Assembly (NCBI GenBank): GCA_937872175.1
Contig: CALMPI010000023.1
Coordinates: 52,809 to 116,808, forward strand
From: an uncultured Flavobacteriales bacterium
GTDB taxonomy: Bacteria; Bacteroidota; Bacteroidia; Flavobacteriales_F; PHOS-HE28
Direction of reading: 5' to 3'
Length of the DNA: 64,000 nucleotides
Shown: piece after piece, positions 10,087-18,882 of the stretch
Layout of the letters: each line of letters begins with the position of its first letter
Numbering within the stretch: the stretch's first letter is position 1
Notes under the pieces: generated by a model
Databases searched by the model: none
What the model saw: only the letters and a program-made list of their open reading frames with translations
What the model was told of the DNA's origin: nothing
Translations under genes and position numbers: made by a program

Positions 10087-10981
10087 CCTGGTCCTTCACC
10101 CACGTCGCACCCAACACCCCACCGCGCCCATCGCGCACGGTGATGCGGTACAGCCCTGCGGGCAGCGCTTCCGTGGCGACCACCGGCCGGAGATCGGTGG
10201 TGCGTTGTTGCAGCACCATGCGGCCGGTGGCATCGAAGAGGGTGATGGTGTGCGGGCCCTGAGGCAGATCGAGGGTGAAGTGGGAGGAGCCGGGGTTGGG
10301 GAAGGGCATCAAAAGATCCCTGTGGTATCGGTCCACATGGAGCCCGAGGTCACAGACATCGAGCCAGTCGGGAGCATGGTAACTGATCTCGTTGTCCGAA
10401 TAGCAACGCACGCTCTCATAGCCTCCGTCGAACATGCACCAAGGGTCGAAGATCAGTCCACCGAGCAAGCCGATGCGTTCGTGGTAGGGCAGTAGCGGTC
10501 CGCCGATCAATGAGCCGTCCGCCTGCACTCCGTCCAAGGTGCAGGAACGAAGCGGAAAGCCATCCACCCAGTACGTGGTGGTATCAACGACCTGGTACAT
10601 ACCCGCCGGGTGGTCTTCGCCACAAGGCTGCGGGGCTCCCGGATACCACCGATCTCCGGGTACGGCATCGAAGCGGACCAATGTGTCCCACACGTTGTTC
10701 TTCAGGATGAGCACCAAGTCATTCTCCACGCTGGTGTAATGGACCGCGCTTTGCGCCAGATACTCCGGTTGGCCCGAAAAGGTGCTGATGATATAGCCTT
10801 CGTCGTTCAAGCGCTGTGCTGTCCTTCCGACGATCACCGTATCTCCGGTGTAGGTGCGATGCAGGTATCCGCTGAACAAATAGCCGCCTGTGGAAAGGTG
10901 CCACTCAGCTCCCGGCGGACACCAGCTCTGAGCCGAGGCCAGCAAGGGCAGCAGGGCCATGGTGAGGAGTGCGGCGCGCAT
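10064..10981 (-). CDS. Secreted T9SS protein, tandem paralogue 3 of 3
   Basis: 305 residues. Signal peptide MRAALLTMALLPLLASAQ is followed by SWCPPGAEW, the hallmark shared by all three tandem paralogues. The middle region is diverged from the others (GDTVIVGRTAQRLN, VWDTLVRFDAVPGDRW). The C-terminal ~80 residues (FPNPGSSHFTLDLPQGPHTI, LFDATGRMVLQQRT, LPAGLYRITV) are a T9SS type A sorting domain nearly identical to the other two copies. Downstream residues extend past that domain (KDQARPSPAP) and overlap the convergent NAD(P)-binding gene by 23 bases. Upstream, TACATTCG lies six bases before the ATG. Function unknown; likely a surface or secreted protein. Confidence 0.85.
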   Translation of the reverse strand: MRAALLTMALLPLLASAQSWCPPGAEWHLSTGGYLFSGYLHRTYTGDTVIVGRTAQRLNDEGYIISTFSGQPEYLAQSAVHYTSVENDLVLILKNNVWDTLVRFDAVPGDRWYPGAPQPCGEDHPAGMYQVVDTTTYWVDGFPLRSCTLDGVQADGSLIGGPLLPYHERIGLLGGLIFDPWCMFDGGYESVRCYSDNEISYHAPDWLDVCDLGLHVDRYHRDLLMPFPNPGSSHFTLDLPQGPHTITLFDATGRMVLQQRTTDLRPVVATEALPAGLYRITVRDGRGGVLGATWVKDQARPSPAP

Positions 10982-11048
10982 GATGAACGAATGTAAGGAG
11001 GAGACGGGGTGCGGTGGGGAAGTGCTGCCTGGGCAGTGCCACCAGCCA

Positions 11049-11924
11049 TTACTGCGCTTTCACCCACGTCGCACCCATCACCGCGCCGCGTTCATCCCAC
11101 ACGGTGATGCGGTACAGCCCTGCAGGCAGCCCTTCCGTGCCGATCACCGGCCGGGCATCGGTGGTGCGTTGTTGCAGCACCATGCGGCCCGTGGCATCGA
11201 AGAGGGTGATGGTGTGCGGGCCGTGAGGCAGATCGAGGGTGAAGTGGGTGGTGCCGGGGTTGGGGAACGGCACTGCGCCGTGTGCGACCGGCCTGTCCGG
11301 GACCGACAACGTATAGCCGCAATCGCTCACGCCCGGCATGGCGAAGTCGATGTCCTGATCGCTGTAGCACCACAGGCCGTCGTAGGGCACATCGGTAACG
11401 TACCAATTGAACGCGTTGATGTGCAGGTGCAGCCCGCCGATCCGCTCGTACACGGTGTCCACAGGTGATCCGGGGATGGGCTCAACGACCAGACGGCGCA
11501 GCGGAACGCCGTCGATCACTTCCGTGGCCGTATCCATCACGGTGATCATGATGGTGCTGCCATCGGGCCAGCCGGCGGCGTTCCAGTGGTCGCCGGGCGC
11601 GGCGCCGAACCAGAACAGCGTGTCGTAGGAACTGTTGTTGTCCCAGATGAACACCACCTCATTGGCGTAGCGCGTGAACAGCGGGAATGACGGATACACC
11701 GTGTAGTTGGTCGTTCCCCACGGGGCCACCACGTTGGTCTGGTCCAGGCGCTGGGCCGTGAAGCCGCTGAGGAGGGTATCCGCCGTGTATTCCACCCGCT
11801 GCACACCGGAATAACCTCCGAGGATATTGGTGTATTCGAAGGTCCACGTGGCCCCCGGCGGGCACCAGGCTTGAGCCGAGGCCAGCAAGGGCAGCAGGGC
11901 CAAGGGGAGGACTGCGGCGCGCAT
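11049..11924 (-). CDS. Secreted T9SS protein, tandem paralogue 2 of 3
   Basis: 291 residues. Signal peptide MRAAVLPLALLPLLASAQ and AWCPPGATWTFEYTNILGG at the mature N-terminus match the neighbour upstream (TWTFGYTDILGG). The central part carries YDTLFWFGAAPGDHW, also shared. The C-terminus FPNPGTTHFTLDLPHGPHTI, DATGRMVLQQRTTDARP and AGLYRITVWDERG is the type A sorting domain. The sorting domains of the three paralogues are much closer to each other than their middle parts, which fits tandem duplication followed by either diversification of the cargo or conversion of the tail. No enzyme motif seen. Confidence 0.85.
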   Translation of the reverse strand: MRAAVLPLALLPLLASAQAWCPPGATWTFEYTNILGGYSGVQRVEYTADTLLSGFTAQRLDQTNVVAPWGTTNYTVYPSFPLFTRYANEVVFIWDNNSSYDTLFWFGAAPGDHWNAAGWPDGSTIMITVMDTATEVIDGVPLRRLVVEPIPGSPVDTVYERIGGLHLHINAFNWYVTDVPYDGLWCYSDQDIDFAMPGVSDCGYTLSVPDRPVAHGAVPFPNPGTTHFTLDLPHGPHTITLFDATGRMVLQQRTTDARPVIGTEGLPAGLYRITVWDERGAVMGATWVKAQ

Positions 11925-11992
11925 GATGACCGAATGTGCGGAGTAGACGGGGGTGGAGTGGGGGAATGTTGCCTGGGCAGGCCCACCAGCCC

Positions 11993-12883
11993 TTAGTCAG
12001 TCTTCAGCCAAGTAGCACCCATCAACCCGCCTTGTGCACCGCGCACGGTGATGCGGTACAGCCCAGCGGGCAGCGCTTCCGTGGCGATCACCGGCCGTGT
12101 ATCGGTGGTGCGTTGTTGCAGCACCATGCGACCCGTGGCATCGAAGAGGGTGATGGTGTGTGGGCCGGGTGGGAGATCAAGTGTGACGTGGGTGGTGCCG
12201 GGGTTGGGGAAGGGCGCCAAGGTCGAAGTTGGACCAGGCTCACCAAGACCGACGAGCGAAGTACAACCGTAGGGCCATTCGGGGTCGGTCCATTGGAGGT
12301 CATCATCGCTGTAGCACCGCAGCCCGCCGAAGGGGTGATCCACCAGGAACATGGGGCTAATGGCATTGATGAAGATCTCCATGAAGCCCAGTCGTTCGGT
12401 CAGGGTATCGATCGGTTCCGGACCTGGAGTGTCCAGCCCGACCACCACCTGCCGGAGTTGTAGTCCAGCGATCGTGGTCCAGAGGGTATCGAGCACAAGG
12501 AAGTCCGGTACCCCACCATAAGTCCATGGCACGGACCAACGATCGCCGGGCACCGCGCTGAACCAGTACAGCGTATCGTATGCCGCCTCGTTGGGGTTCC
12601 AGAGCTGCACCACATCGGAAGTCCCGGTGGTGAAGTAGACGCCCATCGGGGTCTCGTTCCAATACGCTTGGGTCGGGTAACTGTATGCGTTCACTCGCAC
12701 CTCCAGCCGCTGGGCTGGCATGCCGCCGACAACGGTATCAGCGGTATGGTCCACACGCGCATGACCGATAACGCCACCAAGGATATCGGTGTAGCCAAAG
12801 GTCCAAGTAGCCCCCGGTGGGCACCAGCTCTGGGCGAAGGCCAGCATGGGGAGGAAGGCCAGGGCAAGGAGGTTGGCACGCAT
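11993..12883 (-). CDS. Secreted T9SS protein, tandem paralogue 1 of 3
   Basis: 296 residues from the ATG at 12883 (MRANLLALAFLPMLAFAQSW), chosen because it aligns with the starts and signal peptides of the two paralogues and is preceded by the same TACATTCG box six bases upstream; a longer reading from 12952 has no signal peptide. Mature start SWCPPGATWTFGYTDILGG; middle DTVVGGMPAQRLEV and YDTLYWFSAVPGDRW; C-terminal type A sorting domain FPNPGTTHVTLDLPPGPHTI, DATGRMVLQQRT, ALPAGLYRITV. First gene of the row of three, with short gaps of about 70 bases, but each gene has its own candidate promoter. Confidence 0.85.
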   Translation of the reverse strand: MRANLLALAFLPMLAFAQSWCPPGATWTFGYTDILGGVIGHARVDHTADTVVGGMPAQRLEVRVNAYSYPTQAYWNETPMGVYFTTGTSDVVQLWNPNEAAYDTLYWFSAVPGDRWSVPWTYGGVPDFLVLDTLWTTIAGLQLRQVVVGLDTPGPEPIDTLTERLGFMEIFINAISPMFLVDHPFGGLRCYSDDDLQWTDPEWPYGCTSLVGLGEPGPTSTLAPFPNPGTTHVTLDLPPGPHTITLFDATGRMVLQQRTTDTRPVIATEALPAGLYRITVRGAQGGLMGATWLKTD

Positions 12884-13022
12884 GATGATCGAATGTAGGG
12901 AGGAGACGGGCGCCACCGAAAGAGCGCTGCCCCGCAATGATCGGCTGAGCAAAGGGTTGGCGGCGCTACGATCTGTGCTAAGCGCGGAAGGATCTCCCGG
13001 GGAGTTGGGTTAGCTTGCTCAC

Positions 13023-14261
13023 ATGATCTTCAGGTCGATCGCCTTCTTCGCCATTGCGCTGCTCGTCCTCGCCTCTTGTACCAACAGACCTGTGCCAGGG
13101 GAAGGTGAACGCTTGAGCAACGAACTGACCGATTCGATCAAGCTCATCACCACGGCGGCCGACTTCAACGGCTTCGGAGTCGCGCTGGTGGACAGCACCG
13201 GCGTGCTCTATGCGAACGGCTTCGGCACGGCCGATGTGTCGCGCCACAGGCCTTACACCGGGAACACCGTGCAACCCATCGCTTCCATCAGCAAGACCTT
13301 CATCGGGCTGGCGGTGATGAAGGCCGTGGACCTGGGCTTGCTCAAACTCGATGATCCGGTCGTGACGCACCTGCCCTTTCCGGTGGTGAACCCGCATCAC
13401 TCGGAGTTGCCCATCACCGTACGTCACCTGGTCACACACACCTCCACGATCCTCGACAAGGAGAACTACCTGTTCCGTGCGTGGCTCCTGCAGGACACAA
13501 CGGACTTGGAAAAGAACCTGGCGCTGGACATCGGGGAATGTCGGTTCAGTGCGCCGAACACAGCCGTATCGATGGAGGAGTTCCTGCGTCGTTACCTCGC
13601 ACCGGATGGCCCGTGGTACAGCGACAGTGCCTTCGCGGACCTGAGGCCCGGTGAGCGGTTCGCCTACTCGAACATCGGGGCCACGCTGGCGGCCTTGGTG
13701 GTGGAGAAGGCCAGCGGCATGTCCTTCGACGCCTTCACGCAACGCCACATCCTCGACCCGTTGGGCATGCGCTGCTCCACCTGGCACGGGGAGCATCTGG
13801 CGGACACAGCGATCTCCCGGTTGTACCGCACGCGCACCGAAGCCTATCCGCGCTACTTCTGCGCCACCTACCCGGATGGAGGCATGGTCACGAGCGCGGA
13901 TGACTTCGCGAAGTACATGGCGGAACTGGTGAAGGGCTCGCGCGGCACGGGCACCCTGCTGAGCAAGGAGAGCTATGCCGACTATTTTCGCGAGCAGCTC
14001 GTGGACAGCCAATTCGTGGACCGCGCCACAGGCCCCTTCACGGACGAGCACAACATCGGCATCACCATCGGCTTCAGCTCCGAAGGCTTCTTCGGGCATA
14101 CCGGCGGGGATCCGGGTCTCTTCTCCATGTTCTTCGTGGAGCGAAGGACCGGTCTGGGGCGGTACATGATCGTGAACACGGACCTGGAGGGCTGGGAGCA
14201 CCACAAGCGGGTGTGGGACCTGTTGGGGCGGTATGCCAGCAAGATGAGCGAAGCACGGTAG
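13023..14261 (+). CDS. Lipoprotein serine hydrolase, class C beta-lactamase/PBP fold
   Basis: 412 residues. MIFRSIAFFAIALLVLASC is a lipoprotein signal with the anchoring Cys at 19. The beta-lactamase-related catalytic set is present: S88-I-S-K91 (SxxK nucleophile and general base), Y215-S-N217 (YxN) and H359-T-G-G (KTG equivalent), as expected for the family of D-aminopeptidases, esterases and PBP4*-like proteins. VRHLVTHTSTI is the usual conserved motif following the nucleophile. The enzyme probably acts in the periplasm or outer membrane; substrate cannot be told from sequence. TAGCTTGC lies shortly before the ATG as a weak -7 candidate. Confidence 0.9.
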   Translation: MIFRSIAFFAIALLVLASCTNRPVPGEGERLSNELTDSIKLITTAADFNGFGVALVDSTGVLYANGFGTADVSRHRPYTGNTVQPIASISKTFIGLAVMKAVDLGLLKLDDPVVTHLPFPVVNPHHSELPITVRHLVTHTSTILDKENYLFRAWLLQDTTDLEKNLALDIGECRFSAPNTAVSMEEFLRRYLAPDGPWYSDSAFADLRPGERFAYSNIGATLAALVVEKASGMSFDAFTQRHILDPLGMRCSTWHGEHLADTAISRLYRTRTEAYPRYFCATYPDGGMVTSADDFAKYMAELVKGSRGTGTLLSKESYADYFREQLVDSQFVDRATGPFTDEHNIGITIGFSSEGFFGHTGGDPGLFSMFFVERRTGLGRYMIVNTDLEGWEHHKRVWDLLGRYASKMSEAR

Positions 14262-14269
14262 TCCCGCCA

Positions 14270-14400
14270 GGGATGGGAGCGGCAGCCCGGCGAAGCGGAG
14301 GCCTACGCAGGTGTGGAGCGAGGAGGCGACCAACGGAAGCCCCCGCAGCCCGATGCGATGCCGTGCGCCGCAAGCCGGCTACAGCGCACAGCCCGTCCGG
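14270..14400 (+). repeat. S-family intergenic repeat, copy 1
   Basis: A GC-rich block sharing with copies at 19030-19152 (reverse orientation) and 24176-24305 the ordered landmarks GCGGCAGCCCGGCG, GCGAGGAGGCGACC, GGAAGCCCCCGCAG and AAGCCGGCTACAG, with variable bases between them. It lies between the serine hydrolase stop and icmF. No reading frame is conserved between the copies, so it is probably a non-coding dispersed repeat. Function unknown. Confidence 0.7.
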
Positions 14401-14406
14401 CGGCCC

Positions 14407-14436
14407 CATTCACCACTGACCAGTCGCCATTCGCTT
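14407..14436 (+). repeat. Half of a heptad palindromic element
   Basis: CCATTCA, CCACTGA, CCAGTCG, CCATTCG: four successive 7-bp units of the CCATTCR type seen in the right arms of the palindromic elements at 16737, 40814 and 42943. The left arm is missing, so this is a partial or decayed copy. It lies directly upstream of the icmF promoter. Confidence 0.6.
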
Positions 14437-14478
14437 TATCACCCTTCTCCCCACCTTCACCATTCTCACCCCTCCCGG

Positions 14479-14486
14479 TAACTTCG
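14479..14486 (+). promoter_or_regulatory. Candidate icmF -7 box
   Basis: TAACTTCG fits the TAnnTTyG form used before many genes in this window. It lies 34 bases upstream of the icmF ATG, giving a short untranslated leader, unlike the near-leaderless genes elsewhere. Confidence 0.5.
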
Positions 14487-14520
14487 CCCCACTCCCGGGC
14501 ACCAGCCCGCCGCCATAGCC

Positions 14521-17500
14521 ATGTCCACCTTCGTGCAAGCTCCTCCCTACGTCCCCAAGAACAAGATCCGTGTGGTCACCGCCGCCTCGTTGTTCGACGG
14601 CCACGATGCCGCCATCAACATCATGCGCCGGATCATCCAGAGCACCGGCGCCGAGGTGATCCACCTGGGACATGACCGCAGCGTGGAGGACGTGGTGAAC
14701 ACCGCGATCCAGGAGGATGCGCACGCGATCGCCATGACCAGCTATCAGGGCGGGCACACCGAGTACTTCAAGTACATGTTCGACCTGTTGAAGGAAAAGG
14801 GCGCGGGTCACATCAAGATCTTCGGCGGTGGCGGCGGCACCATCCTGCCCAGCGAGATCGAGGAGCTGCACGCGTACGGCATCACGCGCCTGTACCATCC
14901 GGACGATGGCCGTGCGATGGGCCTGCAGGGCATGATCAACGACATGCTGGAGAAGGCCGACTTCGACCTGAGCGCGCATGTGAACGGAGAGGCGAAGGAG
15001 CTTTCACCGAAGAACTGGCCCGCCATCGCGCGCTTGATCAGCACGGCGGAGAACCATCCGGAGGTCTATGCGAAGGTGGCGGACACGGTGCACAAGAAGG
15101 CCGAAGCCAACAAGGCGCCCATCCTCGGCATCACGGGCACGGGCGGCGCGGGGAAATCGTCCATGGTGGATGAGCTGATCCGCCGCTTCATCATCGATCA
15201 GCCGACCAAGACCATCGGCGTGATCAGCGTGGACCCGAGCAAGCGCAAGACCGGCGGCGCGCTGCTGGGCGACCGCATCCGCATGAACAGCATCCGCGGC
15301 GAGCGCGTGTACATGCGTAGCCTCGCCACGCGCCAGAGCAACCTCGCGCTGAGCAAGCACGTGAAAGAAGCCGTGGAAGTGCTGAAGGCCGCGGGCTTCG
15401 ACCTGATCGTGCTGGAGACCAGCGGCATCGGCCAGAGCGACACCGAGATCCTGGACCACAGCGATGTGAGCCTCTACATCATGACGCCGGAGTTCGGCGC
15501 GGCCACGCAGCTGGAGAAGATCGACATGCTCGACTTCGCCGACGTGGTGGCCATCAATAAGTTCGATAAGCGCGGCGCCCTCGATGCCCTGCGCGACGTG
15601 AAGAAGCAGTACAAGCGCAACCACCAGCTGTGGGACGCCGACGATGACACGCTCCCCGTGGTGGGCACCATCGCCAGCCAGTTCAACGACCCCGGCACCA
15701 ACACGCTCTACGCCCGCTTGATGGCCAAGATCGCCGAGAAGACCGGCGTGGACTTCAAGAGCACCTTCCACGGGATGGACGAGATGAGCGAGAAGGTGTG
15801 GATCATCCCCCCCGCCAAGAGCCGCTACCTGAGCGAGATCAGCGAGAACAACCGCCGCTATGATGATCGGGTGACGAAGCAGGCACGTATTGCGGACCAA
15901 CTCTATGGGCTGTACTCATCGATCCTCACGCTCGGCGGGCCTGACGTCCTTCACGGAGTGGTGAGTGACGAGTGGCGAGTGGCGAGTGCTGCCTCCGACG
16001 GCACACTCGCCACTCGCCACTCACCACTCGTTACTGAGCTGGTGAAGAAGTTCGAGGACATCCGAAAAGACCTCGACCCCCACCTCTGGTCCATGCTCCA
16101 GAACTGGAAGACCGAGGAGGAGAAATACTCCGGTGAGTTCTACACCTACTCCGTCCGCGGCAAGGAGATCAAGGTGCCGAACCACACCGAGAGCCTCAGT
16201 CACCTGAAGATCCCGAAGGTGGCACTGCCGAAGTTCCGCAGCTGGGGCGACAAGGTGCGCTGGGCCATGCAGGAGAACACGCCCGGCTTCTTCCCCTACA
16301 CCGCGGGCATCTATCCCTTCAAGCGCCAGGGCGAGGATCCCGCGCGGATGTTCGCCGGCGAGGGCGGTCCGGAGCGCACGAACAAGCGCTTCCACTACGT
16401 GAGCCAGGGCATGCCCGCCAAGCGCCTCAGCACCGCCTTCGACAGCGTGACGCTCTACGGCCACGATCCCGGTCGTCGCCCCGACATCTACGGCAAGGTG
16501 GGCAACAGCGGCGTGAGCATCTGCTGTCTGGACGATGCCAAGAAGCTCTACAGCGGCTTCGACCTCAGCGACCCGAAGACCAGCGTGAGCATGACCATCA
16601 ACGGTCCCGCGCCCATGCTCCTCGGCTTCTTCATGAACGCCGCCATCGACCAGAACTGTGAGAAGTACATCCGCGCGAACGGACTTGTCGAGGACGTGGA
16701 GAAGAAGATCGCGGAGCGCTGGGGGAAGGTGAAGGAGGCGAATGGCGAATGGTCAATGGCGAATGGAGGGAAGGGCTCTTCCCATTCACCAACTCCCATT
16801 CACCATTCACCAGCTCGCCCGCAATACCACGGCGAGATCCCCCAAGGCAACGACGGCCTCGGCCTGATGCTCCTCGGCATCACCGGCGATCAAGTCCTCC
16901 CCGCCGACGTCTACGCCAAGATCAAGGCCGACACCCTCCAGCAGGTCCGCGGCACCGTGCAGGCCGACATCCTCAAGGAGGACCAGGCGCAGAACACCTG
17001 CATCTTCAGCACCGAGTTCGCGCTGCGCTTGATGGGCGACGTGCAGCAGTACTTCATCGATCAAAAGGTCCGCAACTTCTACAGCGTCAGCATCAGCGGC
17101 TACCACATCGCGGAGGCCGGCGCCAACCCCATCTCGCAGCTCGCCTTCACCCTGGCCAACGGCTTCACCTACGTGGAGTACTACCTCAGCCGGGGCATGG
17201 ACATCAACGCCTTCGCGCCCAACCTGAGCTTCTTCTTCAGCAACGGCATGGACCCCGAGTACGCCGTGATGGGCCGCGTAGCGCGCCGCCTCTGGGCCAA
17301 GGCGCTCAAGCACCGCTACGGCGCCGACGAGCGCAGCCAGATGCTGAAGTACCATATCCAGACCAGCGGCCGCAGCCTCCATGCGCAGGAGATCGACTTC
17401 AACGACATCCGCACCACATTGCAGGCGCTGTACGCCATCTACGACAACTGCAACAGCCTCCACACGAACGCCTACGACGAGGCCATCACCACGCCCACCG

Positions 17501-18048
17501 AGGAAAGCGTGCGCCGCGCCATGGCCATCCAGCTCATCATCAACCGCGAGCTCGGCCTGGCCAAGAACGAGAACCCGTTGCAGGGCAGCTTCATCATCGA
17601 GGAGCTCACCGACCTGGTGGAAGAGGCCGTGCTCACCGAGTTCGACCGCATCACCGAGCGCGGCGGTGTGCTGGGCGCCATGGAGACCATGTACCAGCGC
17701 AGCCGCATCCAGGAGGAGAGCCTCTACTACGAGACGCTGAAGCACACGGGCGAATACCCGATCATCGGCGTCAACACGTTCTTAAGCTCCAAGGGCTCAC
17801 CGACCATCCTTCCGAAGGAAGTGATCAGGGCTACGGAAGAAGAGAAGGAAGCGCAGATAGCGACCGTCCAGAACTTGAAAGCCGCGTATGCGGATGAAGC
17901 GGCCAAGGCGATCAAGGACCTTCAGCAGGCCGCGATCCGGAACGAGAATATGTTCGAGGTGCTGATGGAAGCCACGAAGTATTGCAGCCTGGGGCAGCTC
18001 ACGGCAGCGATGTTTGAAGTCGGTGGCCAGTATCGTCGCAATATGTGA
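14521..18048 (+). CDS. icmF: IcmF: isobutyryl-CoA mutase fused to its G-protein chaperone
   Basis: 1175 residues in the family's order: cobalamin-binding domain (1-150, DGHDAA with H28 as the lower cobalt ligand, then GGGGG), MeaB-like GTPase (200-420, P-loop [10 protein letters not shown] near 206-214, base motif NKFD), linker, then the acyl-CoA mutase TIM barrel (from ~545, [34 protein letters not shown]). These substrate-pocket motifs are of the IcmF rather than methylmalonyl-CoA type. It interconverts isobutyryl- and butyryl-CoA, with the GTPase gating cobalamin loading. Unusual: two palindromic heptad repeats are inserted in frame, at residues ~479-505 (linker) and ~739-764 (a mutase-domain loop before [14 protein letters not shown]). 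The frame is intact and all catalytic motifs remain. The last 31 codons are duplicated downstream. Confidence 0.95.
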   Translation: MSTFVQAPPYVPKNKIRVVTAASLFDGHDAAINIMRRIIQSTGAEVIHLGHDRSVEDVVNTAIQEDAHAIAMTSYQGGHTEYFKYMFDLLKEKGAGHIKIFGGGGGTILPSEIEELHAYGITRLYHPDDGRAMGLQGMINDMLEKADFDLSAHVNGEAKELSPKNWPAIARLISTAENHPEVYAKVADTVHKKAEANKAPILGITGTGGAGKSSMVDELIRRFIIDQPTKTIGVISVDPSKRKTGGALLGDRIRMNSIRGERVYMRSLATRQSNLALSKHVKEAVEVLKAAGFDLIVLETSGIGQSDTEILDHSDVSLYIMTPEFGAATQLEKIDMLDFADVVAINKFDKRGALDALRDVKKQYKRNHQLWDADDDTLPVVGTIASQFNDPGTNTLYARLMAKIAEKTGVDFKSTFHGMDEMSEKVWIIPPAKSRYLSEISENNRRYDDRVTKQARIADQLYGLYSSILTLGGPDVLHGVVSDEWRVASAASDGTLATRHSPLVTELVKKFEDIRKDLDPHLWSMLQNWKTEEEKYSGEFYTYSVRGKEIKVPNHTESLSHLKIPKVALPKFRSWGDKVRWAMQENTPGFFPYTAGIYPFKRQGEDPARMFAGEGGPERTNKRFHYVSQGMPAKRLSTAFDSVTLYGHDPGRRPDIYGKVGNSGVSICCLDDAKKLYSGFDLSDPKTSVSMTINGPAPMLLGFFMNAAIDQNCEKYIRANGLVEDVEKKIAERWGKVKEANGEWSMANGGKGSSHSPTPIHHSPARPQYHGEIPQGNDGLGLMLLGITGDQVLPADVYAKIKADTLQQVRGTVQADILKEDQAQNTCIFSTEFALRLMGDVQQYFIDQKVRNFYSVSISGYHIAEAGANPISQLAFTLANGFTYVEYYLSRGMDINAFAPNLSFFFSNGMDPEYAVMGRVARRLWAKALKHRYGADERSQMLKYHIQTSGRSLHAQEIDFNDIRTTLQALYAIYDNCNSLHTNAYDEAITTPTEESVRRAMAIQLIINRELGLAKNENPLQGSFIIEELTDLVEEAVLTEFDRITERGGVLGAMETMYQRSRIQEESLYYETLKHTGEYPIIGVNTFLSSKGSPTILPKEVIRATEEEKEAQIATVQNLKAAYADEAAKAIKDLQQAAIRNENMFEVLMEATKYCSLGQLTAAMFEVGGQYRRNM
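15956..16035 (+). repeat. Heptad palindromic element (GAGTGGY type) inside icmF
   Basis: Left arm is made of GAGTGGT, GAGTGAC, GAGTGGC, GAGTGGC units; right arm of CACTCGC, CACTCGC, CACTCAC, CACTCGT. GAGTGGCGAGTGGCGAGTG (15970-15988) pairs perfectly with 16004-16022 around a 15-nt loop. It adds about 27 residues ([20 protein letters not shown] and on) to the linker between GTPase and mutase domains without breaking the frame. Same family as 63292-63374 and 63821-64000. Confidence 0.88.
16737..16812 (+). repeat. Heptad palindromic element (GGYGAAT type) inside icmF
   Basis: Left arm GGCGAAT, GGCGAAT, GGTCAAT, GGCGAAT; right arm CCATTCA, CCAACTC, CCATTCA, CCATTCA. It is translated as [20 protein letters not shown] within the mutase domain and keeps the frame. 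It is nearly the same at sequence level as the elements in the two adenylate cyclases (40814-40900, 42943-43029), so unrelated proteins share this peptide only because of the DNA repeat. Confidence 0.88.
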
Positions 18049-18056
18049 TCCGGCGG

Positions 18057-18132
18057 ATGCTGAGCACAGCGAAGTCCCGCCGATGTGACCGTAGCCGAGG
18101 AACGAGGAGTACGGGCATACGAGCGGGATTCG
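18057..18132 (+). repeat. R repeat, copy 1 (76 bp)
   Basis: Starts nine bases after the icmF stop and differs from copy 2 (18807-18882) at two positions. The outer parts can pair: CGAAGTCCCGC (18070-18080) with GCGGGATTCG (18123-18132), with one bulge. Its right end TTCG merges into a displaced piece of the icmF 3' end. It is interpreted as the terminal sequence of the inserting segment. Confidence 0.85.
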
Positions 18133-18164
18133 AGGTTGGCGGTCAGTACAGGAGGAATATGTGA
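18129..18164 (+). pseudogene. Displaced icmF 3' end fragment (11 codons plus stop)
   Basis: Reads [11 protein letters not shown] then TGA, the same C-terminal peptide as icmF, but with codons TAC AGG AGG AAT ATG instead of TAT CGT CGC AAT ATG. The codon choice matches the third copy at 18879-18974, not the working gene. It joins R copy 1 at TTCG. It has no start and is a relic of an earlier icmF end. Confidence 0.85.
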
Positions 18165-18181
18165 CCGGGCCCGCTCCGGCT

Positions 18182-18189
18182 TATCTTCG
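18182..18189 (+). promoter_or_regulatory. -7 box of the VapBC-like module
   Basis: TATCTTCG, four bases before the ATG at 18194, the same layout as the 9421-9434 promoter. It suggests a leaderless or very short-leader toxin-antitoxin transcript. Confidence 0.55.
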
Positions 18190-18193
18190 TGTC

Positions 18194-18412
18194 ATGGCCA
18201 CGGCGCACAACTACATCCAGCTATCCTCCCTTCCGGAGGATGTTCGCCAGCAGGTGCTCGACTTCATTGAGTTCCTGATGCGGCAGAAACAAGGCAAGGA
18301 TCCCGCGGACAAGGGTGGGCGCAAGACGCCCGTGCTGGGGCTCGCTAAGGGCAAGGTGGTGATCCCGGATGATTTCGACGCGCCGCTCGACGACTTCAAG
18401 GAATACATGTGA
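18194..18412 (+). CDS. DUF2281 / VapB-like antitoxin
   Basis: 72 residues: MATAHNYIQLSSLPEDVRQQ, VLDFIEFLMRQKQGKD, then VLGLAKGKVVIPDDFDAPLD and DFKEYM at the end. This is the DUF2281 pattern, whose C-terminal segment (G-x-x-V-I-PDDFD-PLDDF) is known from antitoxins paired with PIN-domain toxins. The ATG at 18194 is chosen because a -7 box precedes it by four bases and the conserved N-terminus begins there. Its stop overlaps the toxin start (ATGTGATG), so the pair is translationally coupled. Expected to bind and neutralise the PIN ribonuclease and repress its own promoter. The module sits between displaced icmF 3' ends. Confidence 0.88.
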   Translation: MATAHNYIQLSSLPEDVRQQVLDFIEFLMRQKQGKDPADKGGRKTPVLGLAKGKVVIPDDFDAPLDDFKEYM

Positions 18413-18798
18413 TGCGGGTGCTCTTGGACACCCATATCCTGCTTTGGGGCCAGGCGGGCGACCCGGCATTGCCCAAGGATGCTGAACAGGCGATCCGGTC
18501 CGAAGGCAACGAGGCTTGGGTAAGCGTGGTCTCCTTCTGGGAGATCGGCCTCAAGCACAGCATTGGCAAGCTGCCGTTGCTCATGCCGCTCGATGACTTC
18601 TTTCAGACCATCCTCGATGCGAACTTCATGGTGCTTCCGTTGGATCCCGCGCACATCGTAGCCGCATCCACGCTTCCACTGCACCACCGCGATCCCTTCG
18701 ACCGGATGCTGATCGGCCAAGCCAAGCATGAAGGCATGCAGCTGATCACCGTGGACGCGCAGTTCAAGGCCTATCACATACCCTTGATCGGCTTGTGA
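18412..18798 (+). CDS. PIN-domain ribonuclease toxin (VapC-like)
   Basis: 128 residues starting MRVLLDTHILLWGQAGDP, with the first conserved acidic residue in LLDTH. EIGLKHSIGKL carries the second, and HHRDPFDRMLIGQAK (D-P-F-D) supplies the remaining acidic residues of the PIN nuclease site; the tail LITVDAQFKAYHIPLI is typical. A GTG three bases earlier is possible, but ATG 18412 fits the family start. Known members cleave tRNA or rRNA when the antitoxin is lost. The gene overlaps the antitoxin stop. A tail of a similar toxin survives at 2806-2904 in the acs-associated segment. Confidence 0.93.
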   Translation: MRVLLDTHILLWGQAGDPALPKDAEQAIRSEGNEAWVSVVSFWEIGLKHSIGKLPLLMPLDDFFQTILDANFMVLPLDPAHIVAASTLPLHHRDPFDRMLIGQAKHEGMQLITVDAQFKAYHIPLIGL

Positions 18799-18806
18799 TG
18801 ACCGAC

Positions 18807-18882
18807 ATGCTGAGCAGAGCGAAGTCCCGCCGATGTGACCGTAGCCGAGGAACGAGGCGTACGGGCATACGAGCGGGATTCG
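18807..18882 (+). repeat. R repeat, copy 2 (76 bp)
   Basis: 74 of 76 bases match copy 1 at 18057-18132. It begins nine bases after the PIN toxin stop and ends in GGGATTCG, which merges at TTCG with a third icmF 3' end. Both copies therefore lie immediately 5' of a displaced icmF tail. Confidence 0.87.
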
